DNA from: an uncultured Pseudomonadales bacterium | Lineage (GTDB): Bacteria; Pseudomonadota; Gammaproteobacteria; Pseudomonadales; Azotimanducaceae | Length of the DNA: 55,869 bases | Assembly: GCA_937921865.1 (NCBI GenBank) | Contig: CAKZWF010000090.1 | Span: 1 to 55,869, forward strand | Direction of reading: 5' to 3' | Shown here: in pieces, positions 17,070 to 24,879 of the stretch | Position numbering within the stretch: position 1 is the first letter of the stretch | Layout: each line of letters opens with the position of its first letter | Notes under the pieces: model-generated | What the model saw: the letters and a program-made list of their open reading frames with translations, nothing else | What the model was told of the DNA's origin: nothing | Databases searched by the model: none | Made by a program: the position numbers and the translations under genes

Positions 17070-17159
17070 ATGGAATCAGATTACGATAAGTCGTCGCTGC
17101 CGCTGATGATGTGCCTGGTGCTTATCCTGGTCATGCTCTCGGACTTGGTGGCACTTTAG
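17070..17159 (+). CDS. Possible 29-residue single-helix membrane peptide
   Basis: ATG at 17070 opens a 29-codon frame, MESDYDKSSLPLMMCLVLILV followed by a short tail to TAG at 17157. The composition (short acidic/polar N-terminus, then about 17 hydrophobic residues) is that of a small membrane protein. No clear Shine-Dalgarno sequence precedes it, so translation is uncertain. It lies 30 nt ahead of a better-supported small ORF. I recognise no family. It could equally be non-coding leader DNA. Confidence 0.3.
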   Translation: MESDYDKSSLPLMMCLVLILVMLSDLVAL

Positions 17160-17189
17160 TGACCTGACAATTCCCCGGGAGAGACTGAA

Positions 17190-17393
17190 ATGGATCGATG
17201 CGTTCGTTTCAGACTGTTGACGATCCTGCTTGCGACCATTTTTCTCCTCGGTGCGGTTCGGGCCAGTGCGCAAGCAGACCGACCGGACGCGCCTTCAGGC
17301 GCGGTTGCAGACTATGAACAACAGATCCGAGCGCAGGTCATTGATAGTGGGGCGCAGCGACCAGAGCTGCGGGTGTTCTTCCAGGCCAGCTGA
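17190..17393 (+). CDS. Small exported protein, 67 residues, unknown
   Basis: GGGAGAG lies about 6 nt before the ATG. Residues 1-27 (MDRCVRFRLLTILLATIFLL onward, ending in ASA) form a convincing signal peptide. The mature part would be only about 40 polar residues (QADRPDAPSGAVADYEQQIR...). Neither strand offers a better gene in this gap. It ends 3 nt before the convergent OsmC gene. No family is recognised. The signal peptide and ribosome site favour a real gene. Confidence 0.55.
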   Translation: MDRCVRFRLLTILLATIFLLGAVRASAQADRPDAPSGAVADYEQQIRAQVIDSGAQRPELRVFFQAS

Positions 17394-17396
17394 TCC

Positions 17397-17819
17397 CTAG
17401 CCGACTTCGATGATCTCGAAGTCGTGGGTGATTTTCACACCGCCTCTTTCCAGCATCTTTGATGCAGAGCAGTACTTGTCTGCGGATAATCGGATGGCCC
17501 GCTCTACTACCGCGTCTTTCAGGCTTTTGCCGGTCACCACAAAATGCAGATGAATGGTTTCGAATACCTGCGGGATAGATTCGGCCCGGGTCGCTGTGAT
17601 CTCGGTCACACAATCGACAATATTCTGACGCGCTTTTTCGAGAATGTTGACGACATCGTAAGACGCGCAGCCGCCAAGACCAATCAGCACCAGTTCCATA
17701 GGTCGGGGACCGCGATTTTCACCACCCCCATTCGGCGGGCCATCGATCAGAACGGTGTGTCCGGAGTCAGCGGTGGCTTCGAAGTGGACCTTGTCTCGCC
17801 ATTGTATTTTTGCATGCAT
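17397..17819 (-). CDS. OsmC/Ohr family protein (YhfA-like)
   Basis: The gene encodes 140 residues with the OsmC fold signature: NGGGENRGPRPMELVLIGLGGCASYDVV (first conserved Cys), a central helix pair, and a second Cys in LSADKYCSASKMLERG. Family members are thiol peroxidases or have unassigned thiol chemistry. The start is placed at MHAKIQW because the 24 residues upstream are not OsmC-like. The gene is divergent from the Crp/Vfr gene, as yhfA and crp are in enterobacteria and as this family and vfr are in Pseudomonas, so the subfamily assignment is well supported by context. Confidence 0.88.
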   Translation of the reverse strand: MHAKIQWRDKVHFEATADSGHTVLIDGPPNGGGENRGPRPMELVLIGLGGCASYDVVNILEKARQNIVDCVTEITATRAESIPQVFETIHLHFVVTGKSLKDAVVERAIRLSADKYCSASKMLERGGVKITHDFEIIEVG

Positions 17820-17992
17820 GGTCAGCAGTTTGGCGCTCTGAGTTTGTAATCGCGAGACATTTTTAGGCTGCAGAGCGTGACCTGTGACCACTCAGACTGT
17901 GAATAGATACCGTTTGTCGACCAGTTCTCACAACACTGGCCAAGCGTGTGCAAGTATTAATCCTGCAAGATGTCACGAAGGAGCGTTACCAA

Positions 17993-18691
17993 ATGCTTGC
18001 TACCAAAAGTTCGCAGGTTTCAGGAGTAGGTGCAGCACGACCACTGGCCGCTAAAGGCTTTCAGATGGCCGCACCAGAAGAAAATACCCATCTCGACGCG
18101 TTTTTAGCGGCAGCCCATCGTCGGAAGTATCCGGCGAAGAGCACGCTGATCTACGCGGGCGATAAGAGTGATTCGATTTATTTTATCCTCAAAGGGTCGG
18201 TAACCGTCCTGGTCGAAGATGAGTCAGGTCGTGAAATCATCGTATCGTATCTTAACAAAGGCGACTTCTTCGGAGAGATGCCTTTGTTCACAGACGACAC
18301 ACCTCGTTCTGCCTGGGTGAAAGCCAAGACAGAGTGTGAAGTCGCAGAGCTTTCTTATGCCAAGTTCAAAGAACTGGCTGAAAAGCACTCGGACCTTCTC
18401 TACGCAGTGGGCCGACAGATGGCAGATCGCCTGAGTCGTACCACGCAGAAAGTGAGCGACCTGGCGTTTCTCGACGTCACTGGTCGAGTAGCAAGGACGT
18501 TACTCGAACTCACCAAGCAGCCGGACGCAATGACCCATCCCGATGGTATGCAGATCAAGATTACCCGCCAGGAAATCGGCAGGATTGTTGGTTGCTCTCG
18601 GGAGATGGTTGGACGCGTTCTGAAGACCCTGGTAGACCAAGGACTGGTCTCCGTGAAAGGTAAAACCATGGTGGTTTACGGAACACGCTAA
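17993..18691 (+). CDS. vfr: cAMP receptor protein / virulence factor regulator
   Basis: This 232-residue Crp-type regulator has a cNBD (about 25-140) with [20 protein letters not shown] and the phosphate cassette [18 protein letters not shown], where Arg-Ser contact cAMP phosphate. A dimer helix follows, then a helix-turn-helix [20 protein letters not shown] very close to E. coli Crp. It extends about 20 residues further at the N-terminus than Crp, with an Ala-rich leader. AAGGAG lies 9 nt before the ATG; an in-frame GTG 45 nt upstream is less likely. The gene is monocistronic with a strong terminator. Confidence 0.93.
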   Translation: MLATKSSQVSGVGAARPLAAKGFQMAAPEENTHLDAFLAAAHRRKYPAKSTLIYAGDKSDSIYFILKGSVTVLVEDESGREIIVSYLNKGDFFGEMPLFTDDTPRSAWVKAKTECEVAELSYAKFKELAEKHSDLLYAVGRQMADRLSRTTQKVSDLAFLDVTGRVARTLLELTKQPDAMTHPDGMQIKITRQEIGRIVGCSREMVGRVLKTLVDQGLVSVKGKTMVVYGTR

Positions 18692-18716
18692 GGATAGCTT
18701 CACATGGATGTGCGAG

Positions 18717-18743
18717 CGGGCCCCTCTGGGGCCCGTTTTGTTT
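18717..18743 (+). terminator. Rho-independent terminator of vfr
   Basis: CGGGCCCC (18717-18724) pairs perfectly with GGGGCCCG (18728-18735) around a TCT loop, followed by TTTTGTTT. The 8-bp all-GC stem with a 3-nt loop is the clearest terminator in the window. It lies 26 nt past the vfr stop. Confidence 0.92.
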
Positions 18744-18821
18744 CTGGGCTCAGGAATCTGCTGTGCCGCGGAACCAACAACTTCCGGATTCGGCTCGTAA
18801 CTGTGGGATTCGCTCAACGGG

Positions 18822-19181
18822 CTAATTGAATAGACCCATCAGACCGGGTTTGCGGTTGCCGTCGAGCAAAGCCAGCCAGCGAACGTCCTCGCGTCTTTCA
18901 ACAATCGACCGGCTGCTTTCGAACTTGTTGTTTCTGGCGTTGCCATCAACCCCGGTGGCCAGCAGCAGTTCGGCGCTTTCGTACGCGCCAGCCATAGTCG
19001 CCAGGATCAGGGCAGTGTCGCCGCCACTGTTGCGGCTTTCCAGTTCTGCATTCTGTTGGATCAGCTCCTTTGGCGCCGCTGTTGCGTTGCGGCTGGCTGC
19101 AAGCATCAACGCAGTGTTACCCGAGATCTGGATATCACCGGCACCTACATCCGTGCAGGCTATCGCGCACTGTTCTGACAC
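18822..19181 (-). pseudogene. Ankyrin-repeat gene remnant, 5' end apparently lost
   Basis: The frame encodes 119 residues with two ankyrin-like repeats (SGNTALMLAASRNATAAPKE and GGDTALILATMAGAYESAEL), then an NARNNKFESSRSIVERREDV tail. It can only start at a GTG (19181) directly beside the tandem REP-like repeat that begins at 19183. It lacks a signal peptide, a ribosome site and the first helices expected of an ankyrin domain. The simplest reading is that arrival of the repeat/cargo segment removed the 5' part. It could still be expressed as a short protein. Confidence 0.55.
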
Positions 19182-19182
19182 T

Positions 19183-19256
19183 CAGAAAGTAGGGTCGAAC
19201 CGAGGTTTTTGCAGAAAGTGGGGTCGAACCGAGGTTTTTGAAAACCGGTGTCGAGC
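19183..19256 (+). repeat. Tandem 29-bp REP-like element plus a degenerate inverted copy
   Basis: Two adjacent 29-bp units (19183-19211 and 19212-19240) differ at one base. Each contains GTAG or GTGG followed by GGTCGAACC and the shared tail GAGGTTTTTG. A GTRG tetranucleotide in front of an imperfect palindrome is the form of REP elements mobilised by RAYT (Y1-type REP-associated tyrosine) transposases. Next to unit two, AAAACCGGTGTCGAGC (19241-19256) is a degenerate inverted copy, so the two can fold into an imperfect hairpin (GGTTTT/AAAACC, ACC/GGT, TCGA/TCGA). No transposase is encoded in the window. Confidence 0.75.
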
Positions 19257-19273
19257 AGAAATATCTGAGAGCG

Positions 19274-19723
19274 CTAACTGGCGACTTCGAGAGCTTCAAA
19301 AAAGTACTGGTCACCTTTCTTGAACACTCGGATCGGAACAGGGTCGTAGAGATAGTGCTTTACCTTTTTGTCGTCCGCGTCTTCGTCTGCTGCGACTGCG
19401 ACCAGTGCAAAACATTTTGCTGAGCCGTCCATCTCCTGGCGATCATAGGCGCGGTAGAGAATCTTATTCCACTCCATTGCCCGCTTGTTGCCGAATGCAG
19501 TTGAAGTATCTGCTGGATAAATTTCTCCGCCGCGCAGATCCCGAAAGTCGTCCCAGCAGCCGAAAGCAGCAAGATATTCAAGCCCAACGTAGGCATCGAA
19601 TGCGCCCAGGCGTCGCTTTTCAAAGCCTGGCTTCGGCAATGCGGATTCAGGAAACCCTGCACGCAGCAACAGCTGGTTGCGATCGGTCTCGATCTGCGGC
19701 TCTGTAGATTCAGAGTTGGCCAT
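19274..19723 (-). CDS. Unknown 149-residue protein between REP-like repeats
   Basis: AAGGAG lies 6 nt before the ATG that starts MANSES, so this start is preferred over an ATG two codons upstream. The protein is soluble, acidic and rich in aromatics (FDAYVGLEYLAAFGCWDDF, then EWNKILYRAYDRQ), ending in a VFKKGDQYFFEALEV strand-like tail. It has no signal peptide or membrane segment. I recognise no family. It is enclosed by REP-like repeats in inverted orientation (19183-19256 and 19768-19786), between trpC and the ankyrin remnant. It may have arrived as a small cassette. Confidence 0.65.
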   Translation of the reverse strand: MANSESTEPQIETDRNQLLLRAGFPESALPKPGFEKRRLGAFDAYVGLEYLAAFGCWDDFRDLRGGEIYPADTSTAFGNKRAMEWNKILYRAYDRQEMDGSAKCFALVAVAADEDADDKKVKHYLYDPVPIRVFKKGDQYFFEALEVAS

Positions 19724-19767
19724 ATGCATCTCCTTGGAAAAGTTCGCGGCGCTCAGGCTGCCAGCGG

Positions 19768-19786
19768 AAAACCTCGGTTCGACCCC
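19768..19786 (-). repeat. REP-like element, inverted copy beside trpC
   Basis: Read on the minus strand, GGGGTCGAACCGAGGTTTT repeats the core of the 29-bp units at 19183-19240. It starts 6 nt after the trpC stop. It is inverted relative to the left copies, so together they bracket the 149-residue ORF. In this position it may also act as an mRNA 3'-end structure for the trp operon. Confidence 0.75.
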
Positions 19787-19792
19787 AATTTG

Positions 19793-20590
19793 TTAATCCG
19801 GATCGAATAGATTCTGCAGCGCCTGGCCCGGGTTCGGGGCTCTCATAAAGGCTTCGCCGACCAAAAACGCATAAACTCCGTGATCGAGCATTCGGGTGAC
19901 GTCACTGCGGTTATGGATGCCGCTTTCGGTCACAACCAGAGTGTCTTCAGGAATATCACTGAGCAGTTCGATGGTAGTGTCCAGTGTGGTTTCAAAGGTC
20001 TTCAGGTTGCGATTGTTGATACCTATCATGTCTGGACGAAGCGTCATCGCGGCGGCGAGTTCGTCGGCATCGTGGACTTCGATCAGTACATCTAAGCCCA
20101 GGTTAACCGCACACTGATGCAGAACTGTCAGCTGCATGATGTCCAGCGCCGAGACAATGAGCAGAATGCAGTCTGCACCCAGGGCTCGAGCCTCATAGAG
20201 CTGATAGTCGTCGACCACAAAGTCTTTGCGCAGCAGTGGCAGCTCGACGGCGTCACGAACGGCCTTCAGATAATGATCACTGCCCTGAAAGTACTTTTCG
20301 TCAGTCAGTACCGACAGGCAGGTGGCGCCACCGTCGGCGTAGCTCCGGGCAATTGCGACCGGATCAAAATCAGCGCGGATAACACCTTTGCTCGGCGAAG
20401 CTTTTTTCACCTCAGCGATGACGGCCGCTTTGTGACGGCCAGCTCGCGTTGCCAGCGCTGAGCTGAACGGACGGGCCTGGGCGCAATCGACGATCTGTTC
20501 TTTCAGTGCGGATAGCGGCTGCTTGCGCTTGCGGACTGCGACCTCCACACGTTTGTTTTCGAGTATCTCATCGAGAATGGTTGCACTCAT
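19793..20590 (-). CDS. trpC: Indole-3-glycerol phosphate synthase
   Basis: TrpC converts carboxyphenylamino-deoxyribulose phosphate to indole-glycerol phosphate. The 265-residue TIM barrel has VIAEVKKASPSKGVIRADFD (catalytic Lys), SYADGGATCLSVLTDEKYFQG, PLLRKDFVVDDYQLYEARALGAD, LIEVHDADEL and MIGINNRNLKTFETTLD. It is the monofunctional form, without a fused TrpF. Its ATG overlaps the trpD stop by 4 nt. It is the last gene of trpGDC and ends 6 nt before a REP-like element. Confidence 0.97.
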   Translation of the reverse strand: MSATILDEILENKRVEVAVRKRKQPLSALKEQIVDCAQARPFSSALATRAGRHKAAVIAEVKKASPSKGVIRADFDPVAIARSYADGGATCLSVLTDEKYFQGSDHYLKAVRDAVELPLLRKDFVVDDYQLYEARALGADCILLIVSALDIMQLTVLHQCAVNLGLDVLIEVHDADELAAAMTLRPDMIGINNRNLKTFETTLDTTIELLSDIPEDTLVVTESGIHNRSDVTRMLDHGVYAFLVGEAFMRAPNPGQALQNLFDPD

Positions 20591-21612
20591 GATTCGGCCA
20601 TCAGATTGCTGATCCGTACCAGTTCTTTGAGCCTCTCGTCCGCAAGGCCAGCAGAAATGGCGTCCTGAGCCATAATCACTCCGTTGCCGAGGCTGGTGGC
20701 GACGCCGGCTGCGTAAATAGCTGCCCCTGCATTGAGGCTGACCAGGTCTGCGGCAGCGCTGTCGGGCTCGTTCAGAGACTGTTTGATCAGTTTCAGGCTG
20801 GCTTCGGGTGACTCCGCGGTCAGAGCCTCACAGCTGCGTGTGCTGATCCCGAAATCTTCCGGGCTCACCTGATACTCGCTGATCTGGCCATCTTTGAGTT
20901 CAACCACGTAACTCGGGCCATCCAGCGCTATTTCGTCCAGACCATTGCTGTGCACAACGAGGACATGTTGAGCATCTAACAGCTGCAGCACTTCGGCCAG
21001 GCGTCTTTGCCAGACGTTGCTGAACACCCCGATGACCTGCCGGCGTGTACCGGCGGGATTGGTCAGAGGGCCCAGCACGTTCATCATCGTGCGCACGCCC
21101 AGTTCCTTGCGCACCGGGGCGGCAAAGCGCATCGCGCTGTGGTGTGCCTGAGCGAATATGAAGCCGACACCGACATCGCTGATGCATCTGGCAATCTGGT
21201 CCGGTGGCAGCGTCAGGTTGACACCGGCGGCCTCAAGCACATCGGCACTGCCGCTGCGACTGGTCATCTTGCGATTGCCATGCTTGGCCACCTTTGCCCC
21301 CGCAGCAGCGGCAACGAAGGCAGCCGCGGTGGAAACATTGAACAGTTTGGCGCCGCTGCTCCCCCCGGTCCCGCAGGTATCGACCAGATACGGATCGCTG
21401 ACGTTAACCTTGGTTGAAAGCTCGCGCATGGTCTGGGCGGCGCCGGCGATTTCAGCAACGGTTTCACCTTTGACCCGCATTGCCATCAACAATCCGCCGA
21501 TCTGTGCTGGTGTTGCCCCGCCGGACATCACCTGCTGGAAAACCGCGCGTGTTTCTGCCTGGCTGAGATCGTGGCCTTCCGCCAGTCTGCCGAGGGCTTC
21601 TTCAAGCTGCAT
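20587..21612 (-). CDS. trpD: Anthranilate phosphoribosyltransferase
   Basis: TrpD transfers phosphoribose from PRPP to anthranilate. The 341-residue protein has the glycine-rich PRPP loop [64 protein letters not shown] and GPLTNPAGT, all standard. It overlaps trpG by 11 nt and trpC by 4 nt, so the three genes are translationally coupled. Length is typical. Confidence 0.97.
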   Translation of the reverse strand: MQLEEALGRLAEGHDLSQAETRAVFQQVMSGGATPAQIGGLLMAMRVKGETVAEIAGAAQTMRELSTKVNVSDPYLVDTCGTGGSSGAKLFNVSTAAAFVAAAAGAKVAKHGNRKMTSRSGSADVLEAAGVNLTLPPDQIARCISDVGVGFIFAQAHHSAMRFAAPVRKELGVRTMMNVLGPLTNPAGTRRQVIGVFSNVWQRRLAEVLQLLDAQHVLVVHSNGLDEIALDGPSYVVELKDGQISEYQVSPEDFGISTRSCEALTAESPEASLKLIKQSLNEPDSAAADLVSLNAGAAIYAAGVATSLGNGVIMAQDAISAGLADERLKELVRISNLMAES

Positions 21613-22195
21613 GTTGTTGACTCCCGTTGAGAAAGTTCCTCAGCAGATCATGACCACTCCTGGTGAATATGGATTCCGGGTGGAACTGGACCCCTTCAAC
21701 CGCGAGTTCCCGATGGCGGAATCCCATGATTTCATCGAACTCACTGTCGCGCTCGGTCCAGGCGGTGACTTCCAGACAATCGGGCAGAGAGTCACGGGCG
21801 ACTACCAGCGAATGATAGCGGGTAGCCTCGAACGGCTGCGGTAATCCGGTGAACACACCCTGACCAGTGTGGTGAATCTGTGACGTTTTGCCATGCATGA
21901 CTTCTCTGGCTCTGACCACTTTGCCGCCAAATACCTGACCGATGCTCTGATGGCCCAGGCAGATACCCAGCAAGGGGATTTCACCGGCAAATCTTTCCAC
22001 GACAGCCATTGAGATACCGGCTTCATTCGGCGTGCAGGGTCCCGGAGAAATCACAATCTGTGCCGGCGCACGCTCCGCAATCTCTTCTAAGGTGATTTCG
22101 TCGTTGCGATGGACTTCAACGTTAGCACCCAGCTCACCGAGGTACTGAACAACGTTGAAGGTAAAAGAATCATAGTTATCAATCATGAGCAGCAT
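21602..22195 (-). CDS. trpG: Anthranilate synthase component II (glutamine amidotransferase)
   Basis: TrpG releases ammonia from glutamine for TrpE. This 197-residue class I amidotransferase has the oxyanion block [12 protein letters not shown], the nucleophile in [17 protein letters not shown], and the His-Glu pair in [16 protein letters not shown] lies about 10 nt ahead of the ATG. It heads the trpGDC operon, separate from trpE, as in Pseudomonas. The subunit could also serve aminodeoxychorismate synthase (PabA role), which the sequence does not exclude. Confidence 0.95.
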   Translation of the reverse strand: MLLMIDNYDSFTFNVVQYLGELGANVEVHRNDEITLEEIAERAPAQIVISPGPCTPNEAGISMAVVERFAGEIPLLGICLGHQSIGQVFGGKVVRAREVMHGKTSQIHHTGQGVFTGLPQPFEATRYHSLVVARDSLPDCLEVTAWTERDSEFDEIMGFRHRELAVEGVQFHPESIFTRSGHDLLRNFLNGSQQHAA

Positions 22196-22465
22196 GGCTG
22201 TCTACTCCTGGTCACAGCGAGTGGCTGATAGTCTGGGTTATCGTGGCAAATGCGGATGTCGAAAGGATTCCGGCAGGGCTATGCCCACCAACGGTGATCC
22301 GGGATTGAAAGGTGTTTGCAGGCGTTCACCTTGTAATGGTAACGCCAGTGGGCAGACTTGGGTAGCAGCGCGGTTTGGCTCCGTGGAAGTGCGTATCGTG
22401 ATTTTTTCTGTTGGCCCCACTATCTGACTGAAGGCTATTAATCCGAAAGTCGCTGAGGAAAGACT
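22196..22465. other. Divergent intergenic region trpG / Lys-rich protein gene
   Basis: This 270-bp gap carries the control regions of two divergent genes. The one clear structure is an inverted repeat, GGCGTT (22321-22326) with AACGCC (22341-22346), extended inside by ACC/GGT. No T-run follows on either strand, so it is not an obvious terminator. No leader peptide rich in Trp codons was found on the trpG side. No convincing promoter pair could be assigned. Confidence 0.5.
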
Positions 22466-22849
22466 ATGAAGGTGAGAAATTTGCTGCTGGTAGTAGGTTT
22501 GTTAATTGGAGCATCTGCTGTTGCTGCAGAAGGTAACGCCCAGGCGGCTTCGGCCCAGCAGCAGGCTGAGGTGACTGAGCGGGTGCGTGAAAACGATGGC
22601 AAGGGAGAAACCGCCCGCGCTGAAGAGAAAAACAGAGTTCGTGCCGGTGAAGTGGGTAGTCAGCAGGCCCAGGATGTGCAGGCTCGCAACCAGACGCGAA
22701 AGATGGAGCAAAGTCAGAACCGTGTGCATGAACCTAACGGACAGGGCGCGGGGCAAAAAGGCAAACAGGCTAAAAAGGGCAATGGTGGCAACAAAGGCAA
22801 AATGGACAAAAAGGGCAAAAAGGCTAAAAAGGGCGGAAATCAGCGCTGA
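22466..22849 (+). CDS. Small exported Lys/Gly/Gln-rich protein, unknown
   Basis: The gene encodes 127 residues, with GAGGAAAG upstream of the ATG. Residues 1-21 are a signal peptide (MKVRNLLLVVGLLIGASAVA-A). The mature chain is low complexity: a Gln/Glu/Arg-rich middle with coiled-coil character (VTERVRENDGKGETARAEEK) and a strongly basic C-terminus of Lys/Gly repeats (KGKMDKKGKKAKKGGNQR). It has no Cys and no recognised domain. The basic tail suggests interaction with a polyanion such as LPS or nucleic acid; that is inference only. Confidence 0.65.
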   Translation: MKVRNLLLVVGLLIGASAVAAEGNAQAASAQQQAEVTERVRENDGKGETARAEEKNRVRAGEVGSQQAQDVQARNQTRKMEQSQNRVHEPNGQGAGQKGKQAKKGNGGNKGKMDKKGKKAKKGGNQR

Positions 22850-23221
22850 TACCCCGTCTGTTTTGGTCGCCATTTTGAGGGTTTCGGCCTTGTATCCGAA
22901 CCTTGATCTGACTTAAATTCCGTCTCGGCTTCGAGCGAGAAATCGACGAAGACCGAGTGTGGTCGGGACAGGGTGTCTGAACAAACACAGACCCCGTTGC
23001 GACAGAGCGATAACTGAAATCCGCCTCTGCTCTTGATTGAGGCGGTGAACTGCAAAACCGCAGGACTTGATCCAGGTTTTCGTTTAACGAAACCGTGCAG
23101 GACAGGTACCGATGGCTTCATTGTTGTGCTGGGCTCGGCTGCTCAGCGCATCGATAAACACGCCCATCCGGGCGTAGCCCGTGCCGGGTATCTGCCTCCA
23201 CAGCTGATTGGAGGTGTTGAA
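22850..23221 (+). other. 372-bp panB upstream region with several hairpins
   Basis: No convincing gene is seen here. The panB reading frame extends upstream to 23033 but without family similarity or a ribosome site. Inverted repeats are CCGCCTC (23022-23028) with GAGGCGG (23040-23046), GGTTTTCGTTTAACGAAACC (23073-23092), and CGCCCATCCGGGCG near 23162-23175. Three hairpins in the last 200 nt before panB suggest a structured leader, but none has a terminator-like T tract. GGAGGTG before 23222 is the panB ribosome site. Confidence 0.4.
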
Positions 23222-24010
23222 ATGAATGTTCTCGAATTCAAAGCGCGCAAACAGGCGGGTCGAAAGCTGTCGATGGTGACCTGTTATGACTTCTGGTCTG
23301 CCCAGATTCTTGCAGAAAGTGACGTCGATACATTGCTGGTTGGCGACAGTCTGGCCATGGTCATGCACGGATTCGATTCCACTGTGCATGCAGACGTTGA
23401 TCTCATGGCCCTGCATATTCGTGCGGTCGCGCGCGGTGCGCCGAACAAATTCATTGTTGGTGACATGCCTTTTCTCTCTGCCCGTAAAGGCCTGGTGCCG
23501 ACCATGGATGCCGTTCAGGCACTGATGCAGGCTGGAGCCAGTGCGGTAAAAATCGAAGGAGAGGCTGGTCAGGTCGAACTGATTGCTCATGTCGTTGAGT
23601 CAGGTGTGCCGGTGGTCGGTCATCTGGGCCTGACGCCTCAATCAGTTCACGCGCTGGGAGGCCACAAGGTTCAGGCCCGGGACGACGCCGCTGCCCGGGT
23701 GCTGCTGGAGTCCTCCAGGAAACTCGCTGACGCCGGTTGTTGCGCCCTGGTGCTGGAATGTGTGCCGAGTGCTGTTGCGCACAGCATCACCGCAGCGCTT
23801 GAAATTCCGACCATCGGGATCGGGGCGGGACCCCACACCGACGGTCAGGTGCTGGTGCTGCAGGATATGCTAGGGATGAACCCGAATTTCAAACCGAAGT
23901 TTCTGCGCCACTACGCCAATGGCTTTGAGATGATCAGCGGCGCGGTGAATGAGTTTCATGCGGACACCTGCGGCGGCTGCTTTCCGAGTGCCGCAGAGAG
24001 TTATCGATGA
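23222..24010 (+). CDS. panB: 3-methyl-2-oxobutanoate hydroxymethyltransferase
   Basis: PanB makes ketopantoate, the first committed step of pantothenate synthesis. From MNVLEFKARK the protein is 262 residues, the normal length. It has SMVTCYDFWSAQILAESDVDTLLVGDSLAMVMHG (metal-binding Asp), FIVGDMPFLS, AVKIEGE and the catalytic VGHLGLTPQSVHALGG, IGIGAGPHTDGQVLVLQDMLGM. GGAGGTG sits 7 nt upstream of the ATG, which rejects the 63-codon upstream extension. Its stop overlaps the panC ATG by 4 nt. Confidence 0.96.
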   Translation: MNVLEFKARKQAGRKLSMVTCYDFWSAQILAESDVDTLLVGDSLAMVMHGFDSTVHADVDLMALHIRAVARGAPNKFIVGDMPFLSARKGLVPTMDAVQALMQAGASAVKIEGEAGQVELIAHVVESGVPVVGHLGLTPQSVHALGGHKVQARDDAAARVLLESSRKLADAGCCALVLECVPSAVAHSITAALEIPTIGIGAGPHTDGQVLVLQDMLGMNPNFKPKFLRHYANGFEMISGAVNEFHADTCGGCFPSAAESYR

Positions 24011-24786
24011 AGCGTTTCGCCAGCATCGCCGATTGGCGTGAACATCGGCACAGCCTCACCGGTAGCGTTGGTTTTGTGCCGACTATGGGCGCTCTGCATG
24101 ATGGCCATGCGTCACTGCTGCGACGCAGTGTGGCGGAAAACGATCACACTGTGCTGAGCATCTATCTCAATCCCACCCAGTTCAATAACCCCGCGGATCT
24201 GACCGGCTACCCGAAAACCCTGGAACGGGATCTGACGCTGGCTTGTGATCTGGGTGCTGACTGTGTGCTCACGCCACGTTACGAAGACATCTATCCGGAT
24301 GGATATCGCTATCAGGTGTGCGAGGACCAGTTCAGCCGGGAACTGTGTGGTGCGCATCGGGACGGGCACTTCACCGGCGTGCTGACGGTCGTGATGAAGC
24401 TGCTCAATCTGATTAAGCCGGACCGTGCCTACTTTGGCGAGAAGGACTATCAGCAGTACCTGCTGATTCGTGACATGTGTGAAGCGTTTTTCATGGACGT
24501 CAGCATCGTGCCCTGTGCAACAGTGCGTGAGTCGGATGGGCTGGCTTTGAGTTCACGTAACGAATTGCTTGATGAAAAAGCCAGAAGCGCCGCAACGCTG
24601 ATCAACAGACTTATCCGTTCTTCACGTTCAGATGATTGTGTTGCCCGCAGTCTGGAGGATATGGGTTTTGAAGTGGACTATGTTGTCACTCGGCAGGAGA
24701 GACGCTTCGTGGCGGCCAGCCTGCCAAGCGGAGATAGCACCGTTCGCTTGATTGACAATGTCGTGAACACTTCGGGAATTACCTAG
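24007..24786 (+). CDS. panC: Pantothenate synthetase
   Basis: PanC condenses pantoate with beta-alanine using ATP. The 259-residue Rossmann enzyme has VGFVPTMGALHDGHASLLRR (HIGH-like, His-x-Gly-His), LNPTQFNNPADLTGYPKTLERD, HRDGHFTGVLTVVMKLLNLI, YFGEKDYQQY and a KMSKS-like ALSSRNELLD. It is somewhat shorter than the usual 280 because the C-terminal domain is reduced. It forms an overlapping pair with panB; panD is not nearby. A REP-like element starts at its stop codon. Confidence 0.95.
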   Translation: MKRFASIADWREHRHSLTGSVGFVPTMGALHDGHASLLRRSVAENDHTVLSIYLNPTQFNNPADLTGYPKTLERDLTLACDLGADCVLTPRYEDIYPDGYRYQVCEDQFSRELCGAHRDGHFTGVLTVVMKLLNLIKPDRAYFGEKDYQQYLLIRDMCEAFFMDVSIVPCATVRESDGLALSSRNELLDEKARSAATLINRLIRSSRSDDCVARSLEDMGFEVDYVVTRQERRFVAASLPSGDSTVRLIDNVVNTSGIT

Positions 24787-24806
24787 AAAAAGCTCGGTTC
24801 GACCCC
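24787..24806 (-). repeat. REP-like element downstream of panC
   Basis: Read on the minus strand, GGGGTCGAACCGAGCTTTTT differs from the cores at 19183-19240 and 19768-19786 by one or two bases. It abuts the panC stop and is followed on the plus strand by a run of nine T's. In the panC transcript it would give a short stem ahead of a T tract, so it may serve as the panBC terminator. It is the fourth intact copy in the window. Confidence 0.75.
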
Positions 24807-24879
24807 TTTTTTTTTGAGTTCAGTGAACCCATATTTTTGCTGTAGGTGATTCAAACCAGTTATTACAGGAGATCGGTTG

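Noticed and set aside
19183..19240. CRISPR array, from two 29-bp repeats
   Set aside because: The units are directly adjacent without spacers and no cas gene is present.
19768..19786. tRNA T-arm, from GGTTCGACCCC
   Set aside because: The flanks do not pair as a 5-bp T-stem and no acceptor, anticodon or D arm is present; the same sequence recurs as a repeat.
22238..22420. 60-codon minus-strand ORF upstream of trpG as a Trp leader peptide
   Set aside because: It contains no Trp codon and no ribosome site.
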